Positions 32,754 through 44,164 are shown, counted from the first letter of the stretch. The stretch: DNA of 64,000 bases from Gibbula magus (GCA_936450465.1 OW388304.1:38593593-38657592), one strand, 5' to 3'. The notes: generated from the sequence alone by a model not told the origin. Program-made: numbers and translations.

Positions 32754-33109
32754 ATAGTCTGTCTTCCAGACCCTTAATTTTTTAAGAGCTTTGACAAGAT
32801 AACATTAACATTGTTAGTCCCTTGCGGGATTCCATCCCACCTCCCAGTCAGGCACCGAAAACCAGCACTGACACATCAATAGCTTATCCATATGGTCACA
32901 GTGACATCGACTTAGGTCACAAAGAAATTTCCATTCTCTTAGGCCATTTACAAATCTAATGAAATAGCCATTTTTATTTTGAGCAAATAATCAAAATTTG
33001 TAGGTTTTTTAGAGACAAATATCTGTAAAAAGACAACAGTTTGGCATTGACTACGGATCAAGAGGTCCAAGGTGCAAATTATCATAGGGGCAGAGCAGCT
33101 GTTGTGCAA

Positions 33110-33300
33110 TAAGGTTTGAGTAAAGTGCTACATTGAAACTCTGTACAGTACCATCCATGGTTCGATAGTTCAGTCAACTTTTGCAGGTTTCACTTCAATG
33201 CATAGCCACGTTGCTATTGCAGGCTTTCTCCCTGCAATACAAGCCGCTTTGATGGAAATGACACAATCCTGAAAGCATGGTGGCATCTACTAACATTTAT
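33110..33300 (+). repeat. Decayed SINE (family S) body
   Basis: AAGGTTTGAGTAAAGTGCTACATTGAAAC..GTACCATCCATGGTTCGATAG..GCATAGCCACGTTGC..GGCTTTCTCCCTGCAATAC matches the family S body with many changes. tRNA head lost. Confidence 0.65.
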
Positions 33301-33362
33301 ATTTATCCCCATGTAAAGAGAAGACGTTGAAATTTCAGTTGTGTATCATGTACAAATGGAAT

Positions 33363-34868
33363 TTAAAGGAAGAGTAGCACATGTTTTCGCTCAAATAAGT
33401 TGATGAAATGTTTTTGAAAAATAATCTCACCAATAGTAAAAGACCCTTCCCTCTTCGAAAAATCAAGTACATGGTTCAGTAAAGCCATGGGAATCGGTTT
33501 TGTATTCGAAATATTAAAATGTGTTCATTTTAAAATGGCCTCCATGCAATTTTTAGCTCATCAGGCCTGAAAGGCCCAATGGGCTTATGGCATGGGATGG
33601 TGTCCGCTCATCCGTCCGTCCGTCAACTTTTCGCTTTTTTGACTTCTTCTCCAGATCCAATGACTCCAAAGAACTGAAATTTTATGTAAAGACTCCTTGG
33701 CTGAAGGGGATTCTAAATTGTAGATTTGGTGACCCTGTGACCCCAAATAAGGGCCATAGGGATCCTAACCTAAAAAGCTATTTTCATCTTTTTCTGCAGT
33801 CCCAAAAGCTCTAGAAAACTGAAATGTTATGTACAGACTCTTTGGCCAATAGGGATTCTAAATTGTAGATTTGGTGACCTTGTGACCCCAAATATGGATA
33901 ACAGGGGTCGCCACCTAAAAAAACCTGTTTTAATGAGCTGTGAACATAATGAGATTTTAGGTGCACTTCATATGTCAGCTTAAGAGTAATACTATGTTAT
34001 GGACATGTTTGATGTAATCAATGTGAAATAAGAACCATTGAATAGCCTGTGAACTGAATGTTGTGACAGGATGCATAGAAAAAAATTGAAAAAGGGTTAA
34101 GAAATGTTTTATTTTACATTTGATATGTGAACTAAATATGACTGGTGGTGAAATAAGATAAGACTATTAGAACTAGCTACGAGTTTGTGATACCAATCTT
34201 CTTTTCAAGTAAAGAAAAATAAACAAGGATGGGGAAAACAAAATTTAAAATATATAATTCACTGCATGTCGTGTAATTGCAGGTGTTTACCTTGGGAGTG
34301 ACCACTCCCTGGCAGAGATGCAAACAGCAGCTAATACACAGAGGTTTCAGGTTACTTCAAACGTCTCTGTTGGGTTACTGATTTAGTCTTACACTCAGAT
34401 ACTAATTGAATTATTTATTTATTAATTTATTAATTAAATATTTAAAAGGAGCCTTTGAGAAACATGATTTTTAGAAACAAATCGGGGCTCTTTTTCATTA
34501 TGTAAAAGATGTTGATAATTCCAGAATAAAAATAAGAAGTTAAACAATAAAATTCAAAGATCTACATTATTTATAATGAATGTGGAGGTGTAATCAATTT
34601 TGATAATAACTTTTAAATTTGATGACTGGGCAATGACTTATTATGTGATATCTTAATCTTTACCTTAGAGATAATTAGTGACATGATTCCTGATGAGCTT
34701 CAGAGCCAATGGCTCTATTTTTGCTTTATACGCAACACCACCGTTATTACCACTGCATGTGAAATAAGATGTTTTACCCTCTAAAGTAGATATAAATGAC
34801 ATAAACTATCATTATAAATGGGAAATTTGAAAAAATGAAATTTGCAAAACGTGCTACAGCCCCTTTAA
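33363..34868. repeat. MITE family A, copy 2, split by a family H insertion
   Basis: The left part 33363-33554 and right part 34718-34868 together make one family A element (TTAAAGGAAGAGTAGCAC..ACGTGCTACAGCCCCTTTAA). The break falls exactly within the ATTTTTGCTTTATACGC word kept in copy 1. Confidence 0.85.
33555..34717 (+). mobile_element. Family H element, full copy with precise borders
   Basis: AGCTCATCAGGCCTGAAAGG at 33555 to GAGCCAATGGCTCTA at 34717, flanked on each side by five T (33550-33554, 34718-34722). It has two internal units (ATTGTAGATTTGGTGACC..GTGACCCCAAATA), then AT-rich sequence. No transposase. The tail is a perfect hairpin (AGAGCC/GGCTCT). Confidence 0.75.
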
Positions 34869-35083
34869 GGATTGTGTTCACAGAGTCATGTATATTGTTT
34901 ATCTAATTGAAATGTTTCAATTAAGTTGTGCTTCCTTTCATCTGTCAGTGGAGAGTTATGCTTAAAACAACTATGAAACAAACCGAAAACAAACCAAAAA
35001 TGGATCAGATCAAATGTTGTCAAAACAGACACCAACCAAAGGTTTTATTTCAATATTACATGAACATTTCAGGTGCCTTATTT

Positions 35084-35534
35084 AGGGGTGACTATTGACC
35101 CAAAGAGACTATAGCGATAGCGATAGTCTATTGCCACTTGCTATTGTGATAGCGATAGACTATTGTTACTCACTATTGCAATAACTATTGCGATAGGGTT
35201 TTTGTTACAAATACACAATAATCAGCTAGATTTCTTATAGGTTTTAGTAGAAATGTTTAATTGATGTAAGGACTATGGAACCAAAATCAGTAAAGAAATC
35301 ATAAATGAAAACACTTTTTGTCATTTTGCTATTTCCTGTCTCTAGTTCTTCCCTTTTGACATTCTAAAATGAAAAATCTTGAATTAAATGCAGTGAGGCA
35401 GTTTCGGTAGTATCGATAGTTAACCTTACTATTGCGATTGCGATAGTGTTTTTGTATATACTATCGATATAGTACTATTGTCAAGCCAACTATTGCAATG
35501 CATCGATAGTTCGATATATTGTTACATCCCTATG
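35084..35534. repeat. CGATAG-rich MITE, copy 2
   Basis: Same order of words and orientation as 31494-31972 (GGGGTGACTATTGACCCAAA to TGTTACATCCCTA), a little shorter. The two copies are about 3.6 kb apart. Confidence 0.75.
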
Positions 35535-36420
35535 TCTTATATACAAAGTTGTTCAAATTGTCTTTCAACAATGAGCATTTATATCTGTACACCACAGGAA
35601 CTTGATATTGTAAATAAAATGTAGGTAAAAAACTACACCCTACACTATATATGTTGCCATTGTTAAATATATAATTATCATATCATTTATGATAATTTTT
35701 GTTGATTTACCGTATAAACATTTATACATGACATTATTATTTAGTCTGTGATTTATGTAAATATTACGTAATGGTGCTGGTCATTCTTCTTTCATTTATG
35801 TTTGATGGAAATTTTGTTCATTTGTTGAGAAATTGGTTTTTTTTTATTTTAGTTTTAATCTTATCTGTTATTAAATCTTATTGGGGTTGGATTTCTTGTT
35901 TATGTTTTTGGTGAGAAAGTAGTGTCACCTATTTAACAGAGCCTTGAGCATGCTTTCAAGCATGGATATGTGCGCTTTATAAATATGCACTTTTATTATT
36001 ATTATTATTATTATTTAGACTTTGAAACATTAGGTCCTTCTTGGTTTCATTTTTATGTTTGATGGGAAATTTTTTTATTTGAAGGGAAATTATGTTTTAT
36101 CTTAGAATCTTATCTGTTATTAAAATCTTATAGGCTTGGATTTCTTGTATGTTTTGGTGAGAAAGTGCTACATGTTATTTGACATTGAAACATTTTGAAT
36201 ATTTCCACACATGTATTAGCTGGTTTTTTTAAGTTATAATTTCTTGAACTTTTTTTTCTTCTTTGTTTTGTTATTTTAGTTTTGATATTTTAAAATGTTT
36301 GATATTAAATATTATTTTGATCAAGATTTAGATTTCTTTAACTTGAATTTTACTATGTTTATTTAGTTTTTATTTTCGAAAATGTTTTATAGAAATATGT
36401 CAAATTTCATAATACCAAGT
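35535..36420. repeat. AT-rich region with a SINE/LINE 3' tail
   Basis: TTGAGCATGCTTTCAAGCAT..GTGCGCTTTATAAATATGCA at 35942-35992 followed by (TTA)n at 35993-36016 is the kind of 3' end seen in several invertebrate retroposons. A related word is at 18750-18790 (AGCGCTATACAAATGGAC). 36017-36180 partly repeats 35790-35920. No gene seen. Confidence 0.5.
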
Positions 36421-36740
36421 ATATTTCATCAAGTGTCAGTAGGCAAGTTGATATTTAATGACTGGCACAGCCACAAGTGAAAAATAAATATCACTCATGT
36501 CACAGTCAGGGGATAAATAAACTTGGTATTTGACAAACCCCCAATCAGTATTCTATGTATTTCGTAATTGTTACAATAATATGTAATTAAAAATATGTTA
36601 AAGTATTCTCATTTGTTAACTTTGTGAACATTTATATCAGTCACTGGTCACAGTGAAAATATCAGATATCTTCACTGAAGCTTGACAGAGAGTTTATTTC
36701 ACTGATAAATTCCAGTATTTCATTCCTCATTATGTAAAGA
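36420..36740. repeat. Inverted relative of the 16500-17125 repeat
   Basis: TAGGCAAGTTGATATTTAAT..CCACAAGTG..AATATCACTCATG is a hairpin-like block as at 17040-17110. TTTATATCAGTCACTGGTC and TTCACTGATAAATTCCAGTATTTC match 16770-16860 inverted. Confidence 0.5.
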
Positions 36741-36860
36741 AACACTGTCTCCCATCTCTTTGTATATAATAAATATGTACATGTCATTTGCATCATGTTT
36801 ATGTAAAATCAAAATAAATGTTTTACTTGATAATTATTTTCTATGGATCTACTATTTTCT

Positions 36861-38115
36861 TCCAAATGAGGTTACTTCTTTTATATTTCTGATCCTAAAT
36901 TCTGTTATCTTGGGCCATATTATCGCGACTCCAGCAAAATTCACCAGTAGGGAAGAGTACCTCTTATAGTCCTACTGTATCCTTGTTTCTTATCCAATAA
37001 AAGTGAGTGACTTCAAAGATCTTAGCATTTGATTGTAAAGGGTCTTCACTCTTGCTAATTAGCATATGTCCTTCGAATATGTCTGATGTAAATAACACAA
37101 ATACACTATTTTCGGTTTTTGTCTCAGATTTGGTCTTCTTTATTTATCAGCATGTTTATTGTCCCCCGGCGGAACGGGGGACTATGTATTCAGCGGCGTA
37201 CGTACGTACATACGTCACATTTATTGTTTACACGATACCTCATGAAGCGTTGCATCCAAAGTCTTTAAATTTGGTCTCAGCCTACATTGGGGTTGGACGC
37301 AGACACCAGTCGATTTTGGTGACCTTACCTCGACACTTTGACCACTTTTTGAACTCTTGTTTACGCGATATCTCATGAAGCGTTGCATCCAAAGTCTTCA
37401 ATTTAGGTGTCAGCCTTCACTGGGGAGGGACGCCGACACCAGTCGATTTTAGTGACCTTTACCTTATTTTCAAGGTCACCGCAACACTTTGACCACTTTT
37501 CTAACCCTTGTTAACGCAATACATCATGACTGTTTGGACCCAAAGTCTTCAAATTTGGTGTCAGCCTATATTGTGGGATGACACAGACACCAGTCAATTT
37601 TGCTGACCTTGACCTTATTTTCAAGGTCACCACGACACTTTGACCACTTTTTTAACTCTTGTTTACGCGATATATTATGAAACGTTGCATCCAAAGTCTT
37701 CAATTTAGGTGTCAGCCTTCACTGGGGGAAGACCCAGACACCAGTCGATTTTAGTGACCTTGACCTTATTTTCAAGGTCACCGCAATATATGAAGTAGCT
37801 CATTTTGACCAAATGATGTGTCTTTTAAACTCAATGTTATCGGCGAGGGACATTGCCATGTTAGTGGCAAACACGTGTGATCAATTGTTTTCATAAAATC
37901 AAAAAGCATATTTCAAGGACACATTAACAAAACGTTTATCTTATGTTACTGTTTCAATAGCATTATGACCTGTCATTGGCAACTGCTACTTTTACAATTC
38001 GCTGATTGCACAACAAGATTTAAATGCCACCAATCAGGACACCCCAGTTTGAGCTGAGAAAATACTCAGAAGAACAAAGGTTAGGATCAGAAATCTGCGG
38101 GGAGTAACCTCTGTT
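36861..38115. repeat. GAGGTTACTCC-type element carrying a tandem array
   Basis: Outer words AATGAGGTTACTTCTTTTAT (36867) and AGGTTAGGATCAGAAATCTG..GGAGTAACCTCTG (38080-38113) are diverged inverted ends like those at 1485-1735. Between them lies the separate repeat that starts TGTCCCCCGGCGGAACGGGG at 37157. Confidence 0.45.
37215..37800 (+). repeat. Four tandem ~150-bp units with AGGTCA half-sites
   Basis: Units begin near 37217, 37359, 37509 and 37660. Each has GTTTACGCGATATCTCATGA, CCAAAGTCTTCAAATTTGG, GACACCAGTCGATTTT and TGACCTTGACCTTATTTTCA then AGGTCACC. The last part holds inverted nuclear-receptor-type half-sites. The first unit lacks part of it. The whole is preceded by a GC hairpin CCCCCGGCGGAACGGGGG (37160-37177). 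Confidence 0.75.
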
Positions 38116-38363
38116 GGAAGAGAATGTGGGTCTACATGTAAATGAAAGAATTGGTGACATATACTTTGTAGAAAATGCATTATAGACACTAGGGAAATGT
38201 AATATGTGCAAAAATGTGTATTCAATTTATTAATCGCTTTTTGTTTTTGGTGTCATGATCAAAATGGTTATGATACTATGACAGTCTATACTAAATTTCG
38301 AAACATCCAATAATTAAGTTGATTATATGGTTTTTCATTTAAATTGTCTGTATAGTATCAGCT

Positions 38364-38486
38364 AGCTTTAGTTATAACTTGTGCCAGTTTCCATCACTGG
38401 CTAATTTAAGCCTTGCTACAAGGAAATGAAGCAAGGTTTAATTTAGCCAGTGATGGAAAATGGCACAAATTGTGACTTTCGAGAAA
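38364..38486. repeat. MITE family M, short copy
   Basis: ACTTGTGCCAGTTTCCATCA..TTAAGCCTTGC pairs with GCAAGGTTTAATTTAGCCAG..GGCACAAATTGT. About 120 bp, the shortest family M member seen. Confidence 0.6.
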
Positions 38487-38636
38487 AGTTGCACAATTCT
38501 ATTTTATTAATTGTTCTCAACCTATGAAGCCAAAATTTTAATTATATTAATCCATTCATTTATCTGTAAAGAATAAAACAATTATATGTAAATTTCTTTG
38601 GTTATCATTGATATAGCTATAACAAGATTGGTTGCT

Positions 38637-38702
38637 CATATATATATATATATATATATATATCTCAATATATATACATGTATATATATATATATATATA
38701 TA
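38637..38702. repeat. (TA)n microsatellite
   Basis: Two TA runs separated by CTCAATATATATACATG. Confidence 0.9.
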
Positions 38703-38744
38703 AAGGCGTTTTGGTAGCATTCAGGACGGTAGCAGCTCAACTTT

Positions 38745-38930
38745 CTTCACAACTCGATCACTGGCGTATTGAAGTCTTTTCTTGACTTTTCTGTGCTAGC
38801 TTGCAGAACGCAGTATGAGATTCAGATACAGTACACTGCTGACACAGAAAAGTTGAGGAAATGCAGTAGATTTAAATTAGCCAGTGATGGAGACTTGTTA
38901 TGACTTGTGGGGGAAGTTGGTGGCAGTACA
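38745..38930. repeat. MITE family M copy
   Basis: CTTTTCTGTGCTAGC / GACACAGAAAAGTTGAGG and the right half AAATTAGCCAGTGATGGAGAC..GGGGGAAGTTG match 39160-39316 and 59949-60140. Confidence 0.55.
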
Positions 38931-39159
38931 ATACAGTAGTTTCAGCAAAGACAAAGACAATTTTGTAAAAGAACGATCAAGTTTAATACTGTATGAAGGT
39001 GGTCAAACTACAGGCGGGTATGTGAGCTGCCTTGTTATTATTATAGGGAACTGTTCATGTAAGATTTGGTTGCAATGATACACTCGGTACAGTACACCCA
39101 TAGTTCAGTGGTTCAAGTTTCATTGTGATGCATAACAATGATGTTGCATGATTTCTCAA

Positions 39160-39316
39160 AAATTCACAAGTCACCATCACTGGCTTATTTAAGCCATGCT
39201 GCATGAAGTTCAAGTGCAGGGCGCTGCTATGCTAGAACAGAAAAGTTAACAAAATGCAGCAAGGCTTATATAAGTCGATGATGATGACTGGAATGAGTTA
39301 TGACTTGAGGGGGAAG
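39160..39316. repeat. MITE family M copy
   Basis: AAGTCACCATCACTGGCTTA..GCCATGCTGCAT pairs with ATGCAGCAAGGCTTATATAAG..AATGAGTTATGACTTGAGGGGGAAGTT. It lies about 290 bp past the DHHC gene stop, on its 3' side. Confidence 0.6.
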
Positions 39317-39604
39317 TTCTCCGTGCAATAATACTAGTTTGAGAGCTATTTAGACCTGAAAACTGCCAGAACTACATGTAGGTCTTCACTTGACATGTAC
39401 AGAGAATGCATCAAATCATATTTCCTACATTTCTGGACAGGTCACCAATCAGTGTTGATAATATCATAGTGAATCCTAACACCATTAACCGCATTTTATC
39501 TCATTTATTTCATATTCATTGTCTTCTTGTCAACAACAAAACCATGACATTTTATAACCAAATCAAATTAAGTTCCTATCATTACAATTGATTTTACACC
39601 CTAT

Positions 39605-40636
39605 TTATTCCAGAGTCACAGTTGGCCATAATACAGAATTTTCTTTCGGTTTGAATACCCAATGACAAGGAAACATGAAATTCAATAACCAATAGTCACC
39701 GAAAACAGCACGAAGTCTTTCCACAGCAGTTCTTGTATCCACGGTTTCCATATTATTACTTTGTTCAAACGTTGTCTGCGAATTGAACACCATTACAAAT
39801 GAATCTACCAAATGAAAGGCTGAAAATATGATGAAAATGATCAAACACCAGCCGAGCATAACCAAGAAGGTAAGAAGAAATGTCTGATACCCAAATATTG
39901 CACGAGCGAAGGTCACTGGAGGTATAAAGTCAATTATGGATATTTTTGGAAATATCTCCATGAATACGTAAGGCACCATGTGAAAGAAGGCATAGCCACA
40001 GCCAATCAGTGTCCAGAACGAGAAGACGATGAAGTGTCTCTGGTTGTTGACCCCTACACAGGAGCCTGCAAAGAAGCAATGGTGGTCCCGCTTGAGGACA
40101 CACTTCTGGCAGAGGACACAGTGATGACATCGTGGAGGTCTTGGATATCGACAGAGGACACACGAAGTCCAGGACCAATAGTTGAAAGATTCCTTCTTCA
40201 CGTACCCTTCGTCGTCTGGTATAGATGTAGCTACAAACATTTTGTAGATCTTCTTTCGTCTGGTTGTGCCAGTTTGTTCACTTTTGGCGCGTTTCTCCAT
40301 TTCATAAATGTCGTCTGCTTTTCTGGATATTTTGTCGTCTGATGGAGGCGGTCTTGGCTTGCTTCCGTGGACGGTGGGATCGTATGAAGAGTCGACGTAT
40401 CTGACACAGAACCAGTTGATCATGACCTCAAAGGCAAGGAACCATCCTATTGCTTGACTTGCAAACAAATGCCAACTTTCCTGGTCTGTGTACAGGATAG
40501 GTAGGGCTTCCAGTATCCCCCAGTACGACACTCCGAATATCACCACAAAGTACAGAAGCGGTCCGCTTGTATTGAAGAAAGGGACACACGGCCTGGGTCC
40601 TAGATAAACGAGCGAATCAGGAGCGTTATCATCCAT
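39605..40636 (-). CDS. DHHC-type protein S-palmitoyltransferase, single exon
   Basis: 343 residues from ATG 40636 to TAA 39605-39607. The frame stays open for 11 codons upstream, but I see no ATG there. The enzyme transfers palmitate from acyl-CoA to protein cysteines, via an acyl-Cys intermediate, in Golgi/ER or plasma membranes (family knowledge). Membrane segments lie at about 26-49, 57-78, 202-226 and 253-275. The cytosolic Cys-rich domain (about 159-205) has CVLCRYPRPPRCHHCVLCQKC and catalytic DHHC at 184-187. A TTFE (TTxE) motif follows the last membrane segment at 288-291, then a conserved AVFGDYWLLNF tail. The DHHC-domain wording is nearest in my memory to ZDHHC24-like invertebrate proteins, but the orthology is uncertain. 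No intron interrupts the frame. The stop overlaps an AATAAA (GAATAAATA). Confidence 0.93.
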   Translation of the reverse strand: MDDNAPDSLVYLGPRPCVPFFNTSGPLLYFVVIFGVSYWGILEALPILYTDQESWHLFASQAIGWFLAFEVMINWFCVRYVDSSYDPTVHGSKPRPPPSDDKISRKADDIYEMEKRAKSEQTGTTRRKKIYKMFVATSIPDDEGYVKKESFNYWSWTSCVLCRYPRPPRCHHCVLCQKCVLKRDHHCFFAGSCVGVNNQRHFIVFSFWTLIGCGYAFFHMVPYVFMEIFPKISIIDFIPPVTFARAIFGYQTFLLTFLVMLGWCLIIFIIFSAFHLVDSFVMVFNSQTTFEQSNNMETVDTRTAVERLRAVFGDYWLLNFMFPCHWVFKPKENSVLWPTVTLE

Positions 40637-41763
40637 AGTTGTGATATATGTCTCCAAAACAGACTTCAACCAAAAAATGCCAGCACAAAACTTGTTTATC
40701 TACACAACTGGAATTTTACACAATCCCAGATTTCCAAAATGTCCCAATATCATCCACGCATGTTGAGTCTTCACAAGAAACTTCTATATATATATATATA
40801 TGTAAAACTCACAGCATCTTAAGCAAAGTTCCAACGATGTTAAACAGTTCAACATTCAACAAATAACGTGTCCAAGTCCATGTGTTTAGCTGCAAGCGTA
40901 CAAGGTAAAAATTGCAACCTTCAATATCCTTCAAATACTTGGGTGATCTACGACTCTCCCAACACACACGTTTCGAAGATTTATATTGATAACATCAGCT
41001 CAAGCTTCCAACGTTGTATATCATCCAATTCACCACAAAGTAGTAACAAGCAAGCATCTACACAAATGCTCTTGTAGCAATCGTTCAAATCAGTTCGAAA
41101 TCACTCTAAGACCAGGATCCACGAAACACTTAAGTGACCTGAAGTCACTAGGGTAGCCTTAGTGCAATGTTAAAAGATGTTAAGGTTAACATTAGTGTTA
41201 AGATTGTTTTGTGCAACGACTGCCAGGAATACAAATACACAATCAGCAATCTCCTAATTCCAAAGGTATAAAATAACGCTCAAAATGGCTGTACACTTGG
41301 CATGATGCAGTCTCACCACATGTACAACCTGCCGGCCGCTCATAAGCTGTTCCTGAAGATTCACACTTCCCAACGTGTCCAAAATTCGAGTTCCTTAGAG
41401 CAATTCCACGTTCTTGATCATAGACAACACAATCTCCAAACACATAGATTTCACACCTCGTCGAATTCCAATGGTTTCCCAAGTTCTTGCATTATCCGAA
41501 AGTACCTTGCAAGTACACACATCTCATGGAAAGTATGCAAGTAGTACACTCGGCTAACAGATGTCATATATGAGTGACATAAGCTCAGAATAAATTTCTC
41601 GGAATGATGTTACCAGTTCCAAGTTCAAACGTTCTCCATGTTCAATCTCTCTTCGTCCATCAAGGTTCATAAAACGCTCTCCTCATATCGCTACTTACAG
41701 TCAAACCGGGTTCTTCGTCCGAAAGATTTAAAAAAGATGCAATATCCGTCAAAATTGTGGAAT
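40637..41763. other. Upstream region of the DHHC gene, no other gene seen
   Basis: Probably 5' untranslated or promoter sequence of the DHHC gene; no exon border can be fixed. Contains a short TA run at 40786-40802. 41120-41225 (GGGTAGCCTTAGTGCAATGT, TTAAGGTTAACATTAGTG) matches 47695-47795, a small dispersed repeat. Confidence 0.45.
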
Positions 41764-42375
41764 CGTTCAAGCTTCAAATGATCTCTAACATCATAGGTCG
41801 ACGTACCATGCAATCAAAGGTTCAATTTATCTCCAACATCATTGGTCCTACCATCCATTCAAAGGTTCAATTTATCTCCAACATCATAGGTCCTACCATC
41901 CATTCAAAGGTTCAATTTATCTCCAACATCATAGGTCCTACCATCCATTTAAAGGTTCAAATGATCTCCAACATCCTATATAGGTCCTACAATCCATTGA
42001 AAGGTTCAATTTATCTCCAACATCATAGGTCCTAACATCCATTCAAAGGTTCAATTTATCTCCAACATCATAGGTCCTACCATCCATTCAAAAGTTCAAT
42101 TAATCTCCAACATCATAGGTCCTACCATCCATTCAAAGGTTCAATTTATCTCCAACATCATAGGTCCTACCATCCATTCAAAGGTTCAATTTATCTCCAG
42201 CATCATAGGTCCTACCATCCATTCAAAAGTTCAATTAATCTCCAACATCATAGGTCCTACCATCCATTCAAAGGTTCAATTTATCTCCAACATCATAGGT
42301 CCTACCATCCATTCAAAGGTTCAATTTATCTCCAGCATCATAGGTCCTACCATCCATACAAAGATTCAAATGAAC
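41764..42375 (+). repeat. 45-bp tandem repeat, about 13 copies
   Basis: Unit GGTTCAATTTATCTCCAACA / TCATAGGTCCTACCATCCAT / TCAAA. The copies are highly alike, and a few have small insertions or AAATGATCTCC / AAGTTCAATTAATC variants. The unit length is a multiple of three, so one frame stays open for 92 codons (41757-42035), but nothing indicates translation. Confidence 0.93.
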
Positions 42376-42717
42376 TCCAACATCACTTGTACTTCCATCC
42401 ATGTACTTCTCCAGTACAAACCAACGACATTTATACCAGTAGCAGATTCGGCCCAGCTAACAGTGCAAAGTGCCCCTGCCGCGTGTGACATAAGAACAGT
42501 AGGAATCTATGTTAACTATAATGTACTAATAAGCTTGAGGGCCGTCTGTATGAACCACTAACAAGTTAGTTAGGCTTCTAGATTGGTGGCATTCATAACA
42601 TAACGTACGGTTACGCCGTCATGCTGTGATGACTGGGCAATTGCTTGCTTGTTTCTAAATGAGTATTGGCAATGTGTGCATGCTGTGTTGATGGTAGGGG
42701 GTGGGGTTAGTGTGGCT

Positions 42718-42749
<32 letters not shown>
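42718..42749 (+). repeat. Run of 32 G
   Basis: Homopolymer following GTAGGGGGTGGGGTTAGTGTGGCT. Length may be an assembly estimate. Could form a G-quadruplex. Confidence 0.9.
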
Positions 42750-42751
<2 letters not shown>

Positions 42752-42839
42752 GGAAGAAGTGTATGTCTGATGAATGTGCTGTTTGTTTTGTATTGTTTAT
42801 TTTATGTATATCTGGGTTTGGTTTTAACATATCATGGCC

Positions 42840-43684
42840 TTAAAGAGCCATCAGGGATGTTGATGAAAATATCAAAAAATTTCCAAAAATCTATCTCCGT
42901 GAAATAAAAACACTTAATTTTTCCCTAATTTTTCCAACTTAAAATAAGCCGAGAAATTGCATTAATTAGTAAAGGTTTTTTCCAGTCTAAATATAGATCC
43001 GGTCTATTATTTTCAAGCGCAAAGCATTATGGTCTAGCTCACACACAGTAAACAAAGACACGAAAGAATAACAAAAAATATGAGCAATGAACGAAACCGA
43101 AATATATATAAAAAATTATGGTTATTTATTTACCATTTAATTTAATATGTATTTGCTACAGATATTGGAATAATTGTTTTACCCAAATAGGTATTTTTCT
43201 TGAATTTTATAATTAATGAGAGTAAAAATTTGTCATAATTTGCTGGTGTTATCTCAATAAAAAGAACATTAAACAGGAAATAATTTGTATATTCTCAGGA
43301 TATTTAGAAACATAGTTTGTAAAGCAATCGTCACATTCAGTAATGTGTGACAAGGGTACTTTGCAAGAGAGACACGTGCAGCACGTGCAGCACATGGGTT
43401 GTTATGGCGACTTGCACTAGAGACGAACCTTCGCGCTTCGGAAGCGCTAACTGTTTGTGTAGTACGTATTACGCAAAAAGGGGGACTCTGTTTATATACG
43501 TCAGATACCCGTAGCGCGCTAGTCGAAGTGATACTTCTCTTTGAAACCAAATTGCAATACATTGTCGTGATATGAACATTATTTAACATATGCCATGTTG
43601 TAGATAAAAGATTTCTCTGGCGAATGACGTTATAAGCATATTTTCCAAAAATTTGAAACACTAACATCCGTGATGGCTCTTTAA
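42840..43684. repeat. MITE family C, copy 1
   Basis: Ends TTAAAGAGCCATCAGGGATG and CATCCGTGATGGCTCTTTAA form an inverted pair. The body includes AGTCTAAATATAGATCCGGT and a GC-rich right part (GTGCAGCACGTGCAGCAC, GCGCTTCGGAAGCGC). Copy 2 at 53273-54084 follows the same order. The 140-codon - strand frame across the right part is not supported by any motif. Confidence 0.78.
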
Positions 43685-44164
43685 AGGTCAAACGGATTAG
43701 GCACAGTTACTTACTAGTCCTCCTATATACACATGGTTATTTTATCATGATTAAAGATATAATAAATGTGAATAAAAATATTTTACATGATGATGTTTGT
43801 AAGAAATATACAGTGCAGTATGGTGATTTGTGAATTTAAAGACCCACAAACCACGACCATATCACTTTTCGGTTTTTATTCAAGCATATTCCAAGTTTAC
43901 GAGGATTCCACTTGATATAATTATGTCAGTTCAACTAATAAACACCTTTTATAACGCCTTTTTAGAACGCCGCTCAATTACGCCTCGTAAAACTTTAGCC
44001 GAGAGCGAATGCCGTGTGCTAGGCCTTATGACGTAATACACAGGAGTCGCTTGGAGGTCTAATGACAGGATCCACTAGAATTAGCCTTACATAACTGCCT
44101 AAATAACATATTTACCTGCGTCCCTATACAACAAAATTAAATATATACACGCCCCGTAAAACGT

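Noticed and set aside
37007..37378. 123-codon + strand frame
   Set aside because: Runs through the start of the ~150-bp tandem array and is not kept in the other units.
39980..40342. 120-codon + strand frame
   Set aside because: Antisense shadow of the DHHC gene, whose motifs are unambiguous.
41764..42375. CRISPR-like array
   Set aside because: The 45-bp units are continuous, without unique spacers; this is a tandem repeat in animal DNA.
43269..43691. 140-codon - strand frame
   Set aside because: Lies within family C; the sister copy at 53273-54084 does not preserve it.
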